Below are positions 43,981 to 54,300 of a stretch of 64,000 nucleotides of DNA, in pieces. Source of the DNA: Acidobacteriota bacterium. GTDB lineage: Bacteria > Acidobacteriota > Terriglobia > Terriglobales > Acidobacteriaceae. The notes under the pieces are model-generated. The model had not been told where the DNA came from, searched no databases, and saw nothing but the letters and a program-made list of their open reading frames with translations. The DNA lies in the NCBI GenBank assembly GCA_018268915.1, contig JAFDVQ010000009.1, forward strand, positions 62,001 through 126,000, read 5' to 3'. Numbering within the stretch: the first letter of the stretch is position 1; every line of letters starts with the position of its first letter. The position numbers were made by a program, and so were the translations under genes.

Positions 43981-44080
43981 CCCCTCGGTGTCGGCAACCC
44001 CTCGAATCCTCGCGCTGCTCCTCGCCCCTTCGTGCTCCGGCCGCCGACATCGCTTCGCTTCGTACTGAGTTCAGCAACAC

Positions 44081-44476
44081 CTAGCTTCCGGAACTCTGCT
44101 TCATCTTGTCCTTCACCGATTTCGCCAGCTTCTCAATCTGATCCGCCTTCTTGATCACATTCAGCGACAGAGTGTCTTTAGTGGTCTTGTCCACTTCGGC
44201 CTTCAACGCAAGCGCCATATCGAGCAATTGCGCGCTTTCATCCGCAATTTGCTTCTTGCGTTCGGTGTCACCCGCTGCGCCTTTCGCTGGCTTGCTGTTT
44301 TTCGTTGAATGCTCTTTAACATCCGCTGCCTGCCCAGCCACCGCGGGTGTTGCTGAGACCTTGCCGTCCTGCGCCATGCACCCAAACGCAACTGCAAGAA
44401 CGGTGCCGAGACACGTCAGCCGAGACCAGAGTCGGAGTCTGACCGGTATGCAAGAACTTGCTTCAACACCCTGCAT
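44081..44476 (-). CDS. Small secreted helical protein, tandem family member 3
   Basis: 131 residues. The start is set by a strong ribosome-binding site, GAGGAGGT (44481-44488), 4 bases before ATG; the frame is open further upstream into the decayed fourth copy. Signal segment (SRLTCLGTVLAVAFGC) may end in a lipoprotein cysteine. Mature part: alanine- and lysine-rich, then DESAQLLDMALALKAEVDK, spacer, VIKKADQIEKLAKSVKDKM. Function unknown. The three genes run in the same direction with 23-100 bases between. Confidence 0.8.
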   Translation of the reverse strand: MQGVEASSCIPVRLRLWSRLTCLGTVLAVAFGCMAQDGKVSATPAVAGQAADVKEHSTKNSKPAKGAAGDTERKKQIADESAQLLDMALALKAEVDKTTKDTLSLNVIKKADQIEKLAKSVKDKMKQSSGS

Positions 44477-44546
44477 TGGGACCTCCTCAATGATGCGACA
44501 GCTCGAATCCGAGAGTTGGAACGCTACGGCCCGACGATGTCCAGCT

Positions 44547-44720
44547 TCATATTCTCCTGACATCATGCGCCAGCTTCTCAGTCTCTCTGGCTTTCCTCAC
44601 GGTATTAGGAGAAGGCCCTGATTTGCCATCGCGGTCAGGTTCGGCCTTGAGCTCGATGGCTAATGAAAGCAGTTTTCCGCTGGCATCTGCAACGTCTTTT
44701 TCCCGCCTGCTACGGAGGCC
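44547..44720 (-). pseudogene. Decayed fourth copy of the small secreted helical family
   Basis: The minus-strand frame from a stop at 44721-44723 to a stop at 44547-44549 has no start codon, yet it encodes DASGKLLSLAIELKAE, spacer, VRKARETEKLAHDV, the clear family motif (LLSLAIELKAE; EKLAHDV). The N-terminal signal region is missing and the end is changed to RRI. It sits directly upstream of member 3, overlapping its open upstream frame, so the array once had at least four copies. Confidence 0.7.
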
Positions 44721-44901
44721 TCAATGTTGACCCTCAGGCGATCGCTGCACCTTCACCACCGCGATCCCTCGGTATGCGGTACTTCCAATCCCACTTGGCT
44801 CGATAGAATTCAGCATGAACAGCTTAGTTTGGGGGTCCCAAGGGCTGGGCCGCGCCCCGCGATATTTTTGCACAATATAGATACTGAATATGGGAGTTTG
44901 T

Positions 44902-45897
44902 ATGCCTGCAATCCTCTTGGCCTCATGGTCTCAAATCGCCACCGAAAGCCGTTTCTTCGGAAAAGTCCTCGACGAATGGATCGGCGACACCCAGGAATTC
45001 ATCCGCATCAAGCTGCCCCACCTCCTGGTCGCGGCCCTCATTGGTTTCGCTCTTTATCGTGTTCTTTCTCTCATAACTTCCCGCATGGTCCGCATCGCCG
45101 AACAGCATGCCGTCGGACATGTTCGTATCTCCCAGGTCAGAACCATGGCCGGAGTCATCCGCGCCACAGGCGTCACCATCATCATCGCCATCGTCGCGAT
45201 GCAATTCCTTGCCGCCATCGGCGTTAATCTCGCGCCCCTCCTCGCCTCAGCCGGAGTTGCCGGTGTAGCCATCGGCCTGGCCGCTCAAAACATCGTCCGC
45301 GACATGCTCAACGGCGTCATGATCCTGCTTGAAGACCAATTCAATGTAGGCGACACCATCAAGATCGCCGGCGTGTCCGGCGTCGTCGAATCCATGACCC
45401 TCCGCAAAACCATCCTTCGCGACGGCAGCGACGGCACGGTCTACGTCATCCCCAACTCGCAGATCACAACCGTCGCCAACCAGAGCGTCGACTTCTCCGT
45501 CGCTACCGTCAACGTCAGCGTCGATTTCTCCGCCAATCCCGACAAGGTGATGGACATGCTCAGGGAGATAGCCATGGACATCCGCATCAGCGAGGTGTTC
45601 AAGGATCTCTTCGTCGCCGATCCCCAGATCCTTGGTGTCGACGCGGTCAAAGGGTCCGAACTCATCTTCCCCGTCGTCTTCAAAACCAAGCCGACCAAGC
45701 AATGGGGACCCGTGCGCGAATTCAAGCGCCGCGTCCGGCTCGCTCTCGAAGAAAACAATCTGCTCCCCGGTGATCCCTACCGCGTCTACTCCGGTGGTCC
45801 CGATTCCATAACACCTCGCAATGCCGCCGCCGATCGACCGAAGCAGGATCCCACCACCATCAAGCCGCAAGAATCAAATCCTTTCGGCGGGACGTAG
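44902..45897 (+). CDS. Mechanosensitive channel, MscS family
   Basis: Opens under membrane tension to release solutes on osmotic downshock. About 331 residues from the ATG at 44902 (the frame also allows 44890). Three membrane helices come before residue 130. The pore helix has GVNLAPLLASAGVAGVAIG and LAAQNIVRDMLNG; the beta-domain has LEDQFNVGDTIKI and VYVIPNSQITTVAN. The C-terminal 30 residues are proline- and asparagine-rich. It is alone on the plus strand, divergent from the small secreted family. Confidence 0.93.
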   Translation: MPAILLASWSQIATESRFFGKVLDEWIGDTQEFIRIKLPHLLVAALIGFALYRVLSLITSRMVRIAEQHAVGHVRISQVRTMAGVIRATGVTIIIAIVAMQFLAAIGVNLAPLLASAGVAGVAIGLAAQNIVRDMLNGVMILLEDQFNVGDTIKIAGVSGVVESMTLRKTILRDGSDGTVYVIPNSQITTVANQSVDFSVATVNVSVDFSANPDKVMDMLREIAMDIRISEVFKDLFVADPQILGVDAVKGSELIFPVVFKTKPTKQWGPVREFKRRVRLALEENNLLPGDPYRVYSGGPDSITPRNAAADRPKQDPTTIKPQESNPFGGT

Positions 45898-46097
45898 CCG
45901 CAGGGAACGACGGGACCAAACCCGACAACGCTTATAGCAGAGGTAACTTTCGACGGAGTTGCCGGCAATACTCCCGCAATCATCGTTTTGGCTCGATCGG
46001 CGATTAGGCGACAAAGCGCTTTTTAACGCGCCTTGGGAGGATCCATCTTGGGGGATCGCGGAAGCCCGTGATCGCTACAACCTGAACCGGCTTCCAA

Positions 46098-48788
46098 TCA
46101 TTTCTTTAGCGCGCCTGTAAAGTTCTGGACTAAGGTGACCGGCTGAGTGGCAGCGCCTCCGACTGGGATCGACGTCAAGATGCGTTGGCCGTCTTCCGAG
46201 ACATCGTAAGGGTAGCCGGCAGCGAAAGGGCTGTAACCGGTGATGGTCAAGAGTGCTTGCGGAGGACCTGCCTCCAGGTTCAACTCGCTGATCCGCGTTT
46301 CCGTGGCCATCAATTTGCCGTCCAGTGCCACGTAGTACAACTCCTTCCCATCTCGCCGCCAGCGCGGCCTTCCGCCGCCGTTCGTCGAAATGCGGTGCCT
46401 TTCGCCTGGCCGTGAGAACGGCGTCACGTAGATTTCACTCTGGCCGGACAAATCGGAACTGTACACCACCCAACGGCCGTCAGGAGAGAACTGCCCGAAC
46501 ATTTCGTTGGAAGTCGTCTTAAGAAATGGTTGTGGCACCGGAGATTTGCGCGTCCGGTCCATCGTGAGCGGCAACACGAATAATTCATTTCGAGGACTAC
46601 CGCCAGTGAAGTAGAGCAGGGACTTGCCATCAGAGGACCAGCTTGTGGGGACCTTGTCCATCTCATTGGTATAAAGCGCCTCCTCAGTGCCGGCGCTGTT
46701 TGCAAGTCCCCGGTACAAGTCATAGTGTCCCTTGCGCGTCGTATTCAGGATGATACTTCTGCTGTCCGGCGACCAGACTCCGTAGAATTCCCCGCCCGGA
46801 TCGGATGTGTAGCGAGTGGGCAGACCGCTCGCGACATCGTATAACCATAAATCGAAATTCCCGAGCGCATCTGGAGCCGAGGCCGCCAGAGTCCGTCCGT
46901 CGGGCGACAACTCAATACTGAAAAACGCACGCGGGTCGCCGAGCGTCTTGATTCGCTTCCCCGTGCGGTCGAACCAGGTGAGTTGTTTCCGTGCGTCAGC
47001 CGGACCTGTCTGGTACGCCAGCAATCCAGAATTCGACGCAGTGAACGCCCCGACCGTAACCAGATCCAAAAACCGCTCGACTCCTTCCGCAACCGGCTCC
47101 GCTTCTCCGCTCATGCGCAACGATTTCAGGTCGAACGGCTGAGCCATCAAAGAGGTTCCTCTCATGTAAAGGAGGCGCCCAGCCGCATACGTAGCATTGG
47201 AGTCTGCTTCAGCGATAACGGTGCTGTTGGTGGAACTCAGGGAGCCAACGCGAATCGCTACATGGCCCGACCCTGCCCAGGCCGCGAAGAGAAAATGTTC
47301 TCCATCCGGAAGGAACCACGGGAAGCCGTTGCCACCCGCATAATCGACGGCAGCTTTGGTTTCGCCACCCTCCTGAGAGACCTTCCGCAAAGGAGTAAAC
47401 GCGGCCGGCCCATATACGATCTCACCTTTCGCGCTCCACGATCCCCCGTAACCAGTTGAAGCGGACACCTCTGCCAATGCAATCGGCGACCCACCTCGGG
47501 TATCGACCTTCTTGAGCTTTCCATCCGCGAAGAACGCCACCCACAAGCCATCTGGCGACCAGAACGGAAAAGCCGCACCGTCGGTTCCGGGCAGACGTTG
47601 TGCTGTGGGAGAATCCAACGACCGAATCCACAACTGGCTCGTACCATCTTGCCCGGTCGCGGCGAACACCATTCGCTTCCCTTCTGGAGAAAGCGACATA
47701 GGCCCGAGATTGGTTGCAAAAGCAAAGGAAGTTGCGGCGGGAGGCAAAATCGTCGAACTAACTACAGCCTGTCTGGGCGCAGCTTCACGAAAATGTACCA
47801 GCGCCAGGGAGAACAGCAGAACGGTCGACACTGCAGCAATGGCGGGCCAGACGAACGAGTGCCACCGAGGCTCTGATGCAGCGGACAACAACGACGGATC
47901 TTTTTCATGAAGAAGCGGGATTCCGTCGCCTATATCGCGGAGCCGGCGCCTGGGATCTTTTTCGAGACAGCGGTTGAGCAGCCGGCGAACACCGGTCGGG
48001 GTTTCGGGCGGGAGTGCTTCAAGGTCAGGCTCGCCTTTTACGATCGCGGCAAGGGTGTCGATCACGTTATCGCGACCAAAGGCGGAACGCCCGGTGAGCA
48101 TCTGGTAGAGGACGCAGCCGAAGGCCCACAGATCGGTGCGCTTATCTATGGGCTCGCCGCGGGCCTGCTCGGGGCTCATGTAAGCGGGGGTGCCCAGGAT
48201 CATGCCGACTTCGGTCGTATCGAAGTTCACGGTTTCACGCTGGTTGAGCGGGATCGCAGCGTCAGAGTCGCCAGAGACCGCTTTGGCGAGACCAAAGTCG
48301 AGTACCTTGACGACCGATTGGGGTGTGATCTTTATGTTGGCTGGCTTCAGGTCGCGGTGGACTATACCTCTGCAGTGGGCGGCGTCGAGCGCCTCAGCGA
48401 CCTGGCCCGCAATGAGGATTGTGTCCTTGAGAGGGATGGGACCGAAGCGGAGGCGGTCGGCGAGAGTGTCGCCTTCGACCAATTCGAGGATGAGCGCATG
48501 GCGGTCGCCATCGGTCTCAAAACCGTAAATGGCGCCGATGTGAGGATGATTGAGGGTGGCGAGGAGTTGAGCCTCGCGGCGGAACCTGGCAATATGGCTC
48601 GGATCATTGATGGAGTTTGGAGAACCACGCCTAAGAACTTTCACTGCGACATCGCGATTGAGACGCGTGTCATGGGCGCGATAGACCTCGCCCATTCCGC
48701 CCATGCCGATGCGCTCCTGCACCTGGTAGATACCGAGCTGGCGGCCGGTGAGCGCGAATTCATCAGTGCCGCCTTCGATTTGCGCCAC
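46098..48788 (-). CDS. Ser/Thr protein kinase with C-terminal TolB-like beta-propeller
   Basis: An 896-residue transmembrane kinase starting at GTG 48788. Kinase domain 20-290: G-loop GMGGMGEVY (28-36), Lys50, HRDLKPANI (144-152), DFG (164-166), GTPAYMSPEQ (199-208). Membrane helix 312-332. The extracytoplasmic part consists of TolB/WD40-like propeller blades with SPDGRTLAA-, SPDSRSIIL-, SSDGKSLLYF- and SPDGRWVVYS-type motifs. Typical of Acidobacteria and Planctomycetes. The propeller probably senses a ligand or partner. Its substrates are unknown. The only neighbouring genes are MscS (convergent) and the thioredoxin-domain protein. Confidence 0.93.
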   Translation of the reverse strand: MAQIEGGTDEFALTGRQLGIYQVQERIGMGGMGEVYRAHDTRLNRDVAVKVLRRGSPNSINDPSHIARFRREAQLLATLNHPHIGAIYGFETDGDRHALILELVEGDTLADRLRFGPIPLKDTILIAGQVAEALDAAHCRGIVHRDLKPANIKITPQSVVKVLDFGLAKAVSGDSDAAIPLNQRETVNFDTTEVGMILGTPAYMSPEQARGEPIDKRTDLWAFGCVLYQMLTGRSAFGRDNVIDTLAAIVKGEPDLEALPPETPTGVRRLLNRCLEKDPRRRLRDIGDGIPLLHEKDPSLLSAASEPRWHSFVWPAIAAVSTVLLFSLALVHFREAAPRQAVVSSTILPPAATSFAFATNLGPMSLSPEGKRMVFAATGQDGTSQLWIRSLDSPTAQRLPGTDGAAFPFWSPDGLWVAFFADGKLKKVDTRGGSPIALAEVSASTGYGGSWSAKGEIVYGPAAFTPLRKVSQEGGETKAAVDYAGGNGFPWFLPDGEHFLFAAWAGSGHVAIRVGSLSSTNSTVIAEADSNATYAAGRLLYMRGTSLMAQPFDLKSLRMSGEAEPVAEGVERFLDLVTVGAFTASNSGLLAYQTGPADARKQLTWFDRTGKRIKTLGDPRAFFSIELSPDGRTLAASAPDALGNFDLWLYDVASGLPTRYTSDPGGEFYGVWSPDSRSIILNTTRKGHYDLYRGLANSAGTEEALYTNEMDKVPTSWSSDGKSLLYFTGGSPRNELFVLPLTMDRTRKSPVPQPFLKTTSNEMFGQFSPDGRWVVYSSDLSGQSEIYVTPFSRPGERHRISTNGGGRPRWRRDGKELYYVALDGKLMATETRISELNLEAGPPQALLTITGYSPFAAGYPYDVSEDGQRILTSIPVGGAATQPVTLVQNFTGALKK

Positions 48789-48997
48789 GCAATTACGGTA
48801 TCACCCAGTGCGGTTACGTTGAGAACTCGCAGAATTGCAATAAGGTGGCGTTCGGCGTGACGAATGCCTGGGAAGCTGCTGCAAAGGTCGGCTATCGTCC
48901 GGAGATCGAGTCGAGCCGTTCAAGCTCCAGCAGTTTCCCGCAGCCCAGGAACGCGGTCGTTTGTCGCGGGACGGCTGATGTCTTCTGGGACATCTCC

Positions 48998-51139
48998 TTA
49001 CTCCATCGCCTTCAGCAGTCCCTCCGCGTCCCATACAGGTGGCATGCACGTCCTGCTCCGGCACACCAGCGCCCACGCGGGCTGTCCCTCTGGCTGCGGA
49101 ACCTGCCCTACTGTCTCGGCAAGCGCTTCGGGAAGCGCTCCGGCAGCGATGGTCTCCGCCGTAAGCCGAATCACTGTCTTGTTGACCGCGTACCGGGCCG
49201 TCGCCAGCGCCTCAAGCTGGTCCGCCTCCGCGCCGGTGCCCACAACGACCACCTGCATGGGATCGAGGAGCAACCGTTCCGCTGCCAGCCCGTAGCTTCC
49301 CGCATAGAGGCCGAAGTGCTCCACGATTCCCGCGAACGACTCAAGCGTGTCCTCCGCAACCTCTCGATACTCTTTGCGCCCGCTCAGCTCTTCGAGCCGC
49401 AGGAGAGCTGAAGCTGCTGTCGGATTCCCTGCCGGCGTAGGCGAATCCTGCAGCGGCTTTCGTCTCGCAGTCAGCGCACCCAACGGAACAGCCCCGTCTG
49501 CACCGACAGCCGTATCGAAAAACGCGCCCGACGTTCTGTCGTAGAACTTCGCAATCATCGCATCGGCAAGCTTCACCGCGGCCTGGTAGTAACGCATCTG
49601 GGCCGTCGCAATCCATCCATCAATGCACGCATGCACGGTCATTGCATAGTCGTCCAGAGTACCCGGCACATCCTCTGACGCACCATCTCCGACTCCACCC
49701 CCGTAAGCCACAACATGCCGCAGCGCGCTCTCCCCATCCCAAGCCTCAGCGACGATGCGATCCAGAGTAAGAAGTGCAAACCGGCGCGTCTCGTCTGAGC
49801 GCAGGATTCGCGCTGCCTCAAGGTAGGCCGTCACTCCCATTGCATTCCACCCGGTGTAGAGCGTCTCATCGATGAATGGAGTGGGCCGCTCGACGCGCGC
49901 AGCGAGCAGCTTGCGGTGCGCGGATGAGAGCAGCCACTTTACTTCGGCTGCGGGCTTTCCGGTCTGCGCCGCAACCTCCTCGATTGTCAGCTTCCGGTGC
50001 AATACGTTCTTCGCAGGATTGTGGTGCATATCGCCCAGTTCGCCGATATCCCAGTAGGGCTCCGCTACAGCCAGCTCATCCGCATCGAGTACTACGCGCG
50101 CTTCTTCCAGCGTCCATGTGAAGTAATCGCCATCATCATCGAGATTGATATCCGCATCCTGCGATGCATAGAACCCGCCGCGCTCGCGATCCGTCATCAC
50201 CGCGTCGAGCCACCCGATAATCTCTTCCCCCGTGCTGCGAAAATCCTCGCGCACGAATGTCTGGTAAGCGTGCGCATAGTTCCGCAGCAATTCCGTGTTG
50301 TCGTAAATCATCTTTTCGAAGTGCGGGACCACCCAGCGCTCATCCACGCTGTAGCGGTGGAACCCTCCTGCAAGCTGGTCGTACACTCCGCCTCTCGCCA
50401 TTTGCTCCAATGTCACAGTGAACGCCCGCTTCGCTTCGTCGATACCGCGATTCGTGCCAACCTGCAGCAGCAGATCGAGAATGGCCGGATGCGGGAATTT
50501 CGGCTGCGATCCAAACCCGCCATGCCTCGGATCGAATTGCGTCACCGCCGACGCCACAATCTTTTCCACGAGCGCGAGGTTCAAGTCGCCGCCGCGCGAC
50601 GAGAAAGATTCATTGTGCTCGATTGCCCCCATCACACTCGATGCCGATTCCAGCGCCTCTTCGCGCCGGTCCTGCCACACCTGCGACATCGTCAGCAGAA
50701 CTCGGCCGAACCCCGGTCGCCCGTACCGGTCATCGCGCGGAAAATAAGTGCCTCCGAAGTACGGTCTTCCATCCGGGGTCAGAAAAGCGGTCAGAGGCCA
50801 CCCCCCCTGTCCGCTGATCGCCGAGACCGCAGCCTGATATCGCGAGTCCACATCCGGCCGTTCATCCCGATCCACCTTCACCGCAACAAAATGATCGTTG
50901 ATGATCCGCGCAATCTCCGCATCTTCATACGACTCGCGATCCATCACATGGCACCAGTGGCACCACACGGCTCCAATATCCAGCAGAATCGGCTTGTTCT
51001 CCGCCTGAGCCTTTGCAAAGGCTGCTTCGCCCCAGCCATGCCAGTTCACTGGCTGATGTCGTGCCGATCGAAGGTATGACGAGGATGCCGATTGCAGTTG
51101 ATTCGGCGCGACCGCGGTATCTGATTGTTGATCGTCCAT
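48998..51139 (-). CDS. Thioredoxin-domain DUF255 (YyaL/SSP411-like) protein
   Basis: 713 residues from ATG 51139. The N-terminal thioredoxin-like domain has YLRSARHQPVNWHGWGEAAF and the active-site WCHWCHVM (59-66). The rest is an (alpha/alpha)6 barrel related to N-acylglucosamine 2-epimerase (GGVYDQLAGGFHRYSVDERW, then PHFEKMIYDN). Widespread and conserved in bacteria and mammals but not biochemically defined. A start at 51154 would add five residues. Divergent from the hybrid kinase. Confidence 0.9.
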   Translation of the reverse strand: MDDQQSDTAVAPNQLQSASSSYLRSARHQPVNWHGWGEAAFAKAQAENKPILLDIGAVWCHWCHVMDRESYEDAEIARIINDHFVAVKVDRDERPDVDSRYQAAVSAISGQGGWPLTAFLTPDGRPYFGGTYFPRDDRYGRPGFGRVLLTMSQVWQDRREEALESASSVMGAIEHNESFSSRGGDLNLALVEKIVASAVTQFDPRHGGFGSQPKFPHPAILDLLLQVGTNRGIDEAKRAFTVTLEQMARGGVYDQLAGGFHRYSVDERWVVPHFEKMIYDNTELLRNYAHAYQTFVREDFRSTGEEIIGWLDAVMTDRERGGFYASQDADINLDDDGDYFTWTLEEARVVLDADELAVAEPYWDIGELGDMHHNPAKNVLHRKLTIEEVAAQTGKPAAEVKWLLSSAHRKLLAARVERPTPFIDETLYTGWNAMGVTAYLEAARILRSDETRRFALLTLDRIVAEAWDGESALRHVVAYGGGVGDGASEDVPGTLDDYAMTVHACIDGWIATAQMRYYQAAVKLADAMIAKFYDRTSGAFFDTAVGADGAVPLGALTARRKPLQDSPTPAGNPTAASALLRLEELSGRKEYREVAEDTLESFAGIVEHFGLYAGSYGLAAERLLLDPMQVVVVGTGAEADQLEALATARYAVNKTVIRLTAETIAAGALPEALAETVGQVPQPEGQPAWALVCRSRTCMPPVWDAEGLLKAME

Positions 51140-51215
51140 GCGCCGAGGATACACTTCCTCTCGTTTGCGCTTCCAGTTCCGCTTCGCCTACCCTGACATG
51201 AGGAATGTTGTGTGA

Positions 51216-51233
51216 GCGAGAAGAACTTCTCGC
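51216..51233. promoter_or_regulatory. 18-bp perfect palindrome in a divergent intergenic region
   Basis: GCGAGAAG-AA-CTTCTCGC (51216-51233), between the DUF255 gene start at 51139 and the kinase start at 51392. In the middle of divergent genes it is more likely an operator than a terminator. No T-run beside it. Confidence 0.4.
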
Positions 51234-51391
51234 GTGTCTCAGACAACCGACGTTAGCAGCCGGGCATCGAAGTGCCGGGTGGCTTCCCCAACGGCCTGAG
51301 AACTTAGAATTTGTCTTGATCGCTTTCCCTGTCCCAGATGTGTCTGCGTCGATGAAAAACGAGTAGGCTGACCTGAGCCGGAGACATTTCG

Positions 51392-54300
51392 ATGAAAGAC
51401 GAGACCCCGTTGTGGGGCGGACAACCGGGCACCATGCAGCCAGGCACGATGAGCGAGTTGATCAGCTCTCATGATTGGTCCAGGACTCCGCTCGGCGACG
51501 TGTCCGGCTGGCCTGACAGCCTCAAAGCCGCCGTCCGCATTCTCGTCACTTCACGCTTCCCCATGTGGATGGCGTGGGGTCCGCAGCTTACCTTCCTATA
51601 CAACGACTCCTACGCTCGAGTGACCCTCGGGAAAAAGCACCCCTGGGCTCTCGGAAAACCCGCTCCCGAAGTCTGGCATGAAATCTGGGCTGATATTGGT
51701 CCCCGTGTCGAACGTGTCATGCGCACCGGTGAGGCCTCATGGGATGAGACCCTCGGCCTCATCCTCGAGCGCAGTGGATTCCCTGAAGAAACCTACCACA
51801 CCTTTTCCTACAGCCCGCTCGCGGGCTCAAATGGCCAAATCGAGGGCATGCTCTGCGTCGTCATGGAAGACACGCAGCGCGTCCGCGGCGAACGTCAGCT
51901 CACATCGCTCAGTGCCCTATCCGCCGCCCTTGCCGAAGGCAACACCAGAAAAGAAGTCTTCGCATCCATCGAGCGAGGCCTGGCCAACCACAAAGACATT
52001 CCATTCGCCCTCGTCTATTGCTTCGAGGACGCCGGCCCCAATCTGTGCCTGGCTGCTCACAGCGGCATTGAGCCCGGCCATCCCGCAGCCCCAAAGGAAA
52101 TGGACAGCGAATCTGTATCCGCTCCCTGGCCGGCGCACCTTCTCTTTGAAACTAACCGGGCGATGACGCTCGACCTTCTCGGCGAACGCTTTCCTCATCT
52201 TCCAGTCGGAGTTTGGGACAAGCCTCCAACGCAGGCGCAACTCGTCCCCCTCTCTCGCCGCGGGCAGGACAAGCCAGCCGGCGTCTTCATCGCTGCTCTG
52301 AATCCTTATCGTCAGTTCGACGCAAGCTATGCCGGTTTCCTTGAGCTCGTCGGCGGGCAGATCTCCGCCAGCATTACCAATGCCGAGGCCTATGAGACCG
52401 AGAGACGCCGCGCCGAAGAACTCGCAGACCTTGATCGTGCCAAAACCGCTTTCTTCAGCAATGTCAGCCACGAGTTGCGCACCCCGCTGACTTTGATTCT
52501 CGGCCCCATCGAAGATGCGCTGCTTAACAACAAGCCTCCTTCTGCCGAGTCGCTGCAGATGCTGCACCGGAACGCTCTGCGCCTGCTCAAGCTCGTAAAC
52601 GGAGTTCTCGACTTCGTCCGCATCGAAGTGGGACGCATGCAGGCTACGTACCAGCCGACGGATTTCTCTCTCCTCACCGCCCAACTCGCCAGCGTCTTCC
52701 GCTCCGCCGTGGAACGCGCCGGCCTCAAGCTCGTCATCGATTGCCCGCCTCTTCCCGAACCTGTCTACATCGATCGCGACATGTGGGAGAAGATCGTCCT
52801 CAATCTACTCTCCAATGCCCTCAAAGCCACTTTCGATGGAGAGATCCGTGTCTCCATCTCCGCCGAAGAAAATAGCGCTCTGCTCACCATTCATGACACC
52901 GGTACCGGGATAGCCCAAGAGGATCTTCCCAACCTGTTTGAGCGCTTCCGTCGTATCGAGGGCGCTCGTCGCCGCAGTCATGAAGGCAGCGGCATAGGGC
53001 TGGCGCTGGTCCACGAACTCGTCACCATGCATGGCGGAACCATCGAGGTAGAAAGCCACGTCGGCGACGGCACTGACTTCAAGGTGCACATCCCGTTCGG
53101 CCATGAACATCTCAAGCACGGCAATGTTGCACGCATCTCCGGCAGCCCTCTCGTCGTCCAGGGCTCGGCCAATGCCTATGTGCAGGAAGCTCTGGGCTGG
53201 CTGCCCGGTCTCGATCAGATCGAAAACGAGATAGCAGGGGCTGTCGGGGACGATACACCTGGGGAGGAGCAGCCCGAATCAAGCTCCCGGTCTCTCGTCC
53301 TTCTCGTAGACGACAACGCGGATATGCGCGAGTACGTGCGTTCCCTGCTCGCTGCACGCTTCGCGGTCGTCACTGCCGACAACGGACGCACCGCTCTCGA
53401 AGAGATCCGCCTTCGCACTCCTGATCTCGTCCTCACCGACGTGATGATGCCAGAGATGGATGGCTTCGGGCTCCTCGAAGCGTTACGCAAGAATCCTGGC
53501 ACCGCTCTCATCCCCATCATCATGCTCTCTGCACGCGCCGGTGAGGAAGCGCGCATCGAGGGTGTCGAAGCCGGAGCAGACGACTATCTGACGAAACCCT
53601 TCGCAGCTCGCGAATTGATTGCCCGCGTTGATGCCCAGATCAAGATGGCGCGCATGCGGCGCGAAGCGAACGAGCAGAAAGCAGCGCTGACACAGGAAAT
53701 CAATCGCGCCCGCCAGTTCGCCGGAGAAGCGCTCGAACACATCCCCATCGCTTTCTGCACGATGGACCGCGAGTACCGCATCACTTACATGAATGCCACG
53801 GCCTCTCAACTCAGCGCCGGCAAATCGATTGTCGGAGCTACATTTTGGGACCTGTACCCAGAGATTATTGGAACTGACGTCGACGTCAATGTCCGCCGCG
53901 CCATGGACCAGCGCTTACCCGTCGAATTCGAGCAGTTCTTTAGTGGCGCCGAAGGCGAAGCCTGGTTCCAGTTCAACGTCTACCCGCAGCCGGGCGAAGG
54001 CATCATTCTCTACTGCAGCAACACGACAGAAGCGCGAAAATCCGAGCAGGCCCTCCGCCGTTCGGAGCAGCTCGCAGCAGCCGGACGCCTTGCCGCCAGC
54101 ATCGCGCACGAGATCAACAACCCGCTCGAAGCCGTCACCAATCTCCTCTTCCTCGCCAAGACCGATGAAGGCCTCTCAACAAGCTCCAAAGACCTTCTCG
54201 AGATCGCCGACAAGGAACTACAGCGCCTCTCTCACATCACCGCGCGCAGCCTCAAGTTCTATCGTCAGCGCACAGCACCCGCCGCCATCGCGCTGGAAGA

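Noticed and set aside
45898..46097. Terminator AAAGCGCTTT with T-run after MscS
   Set aside because: The palindrome has no loop and cannot fold as a stable hairpin.
47907..48860. 317-codon plus-strand frame
   Set aside because: Opposite the kinase domain of the Ser/Thr kinase; antisense shadow.
49997..51079. 360-codon plus-strand frame
   Set aside because: Opposite the thioredoxin-domain gene; histidine- and arginine-rich and without any recognisable domain.
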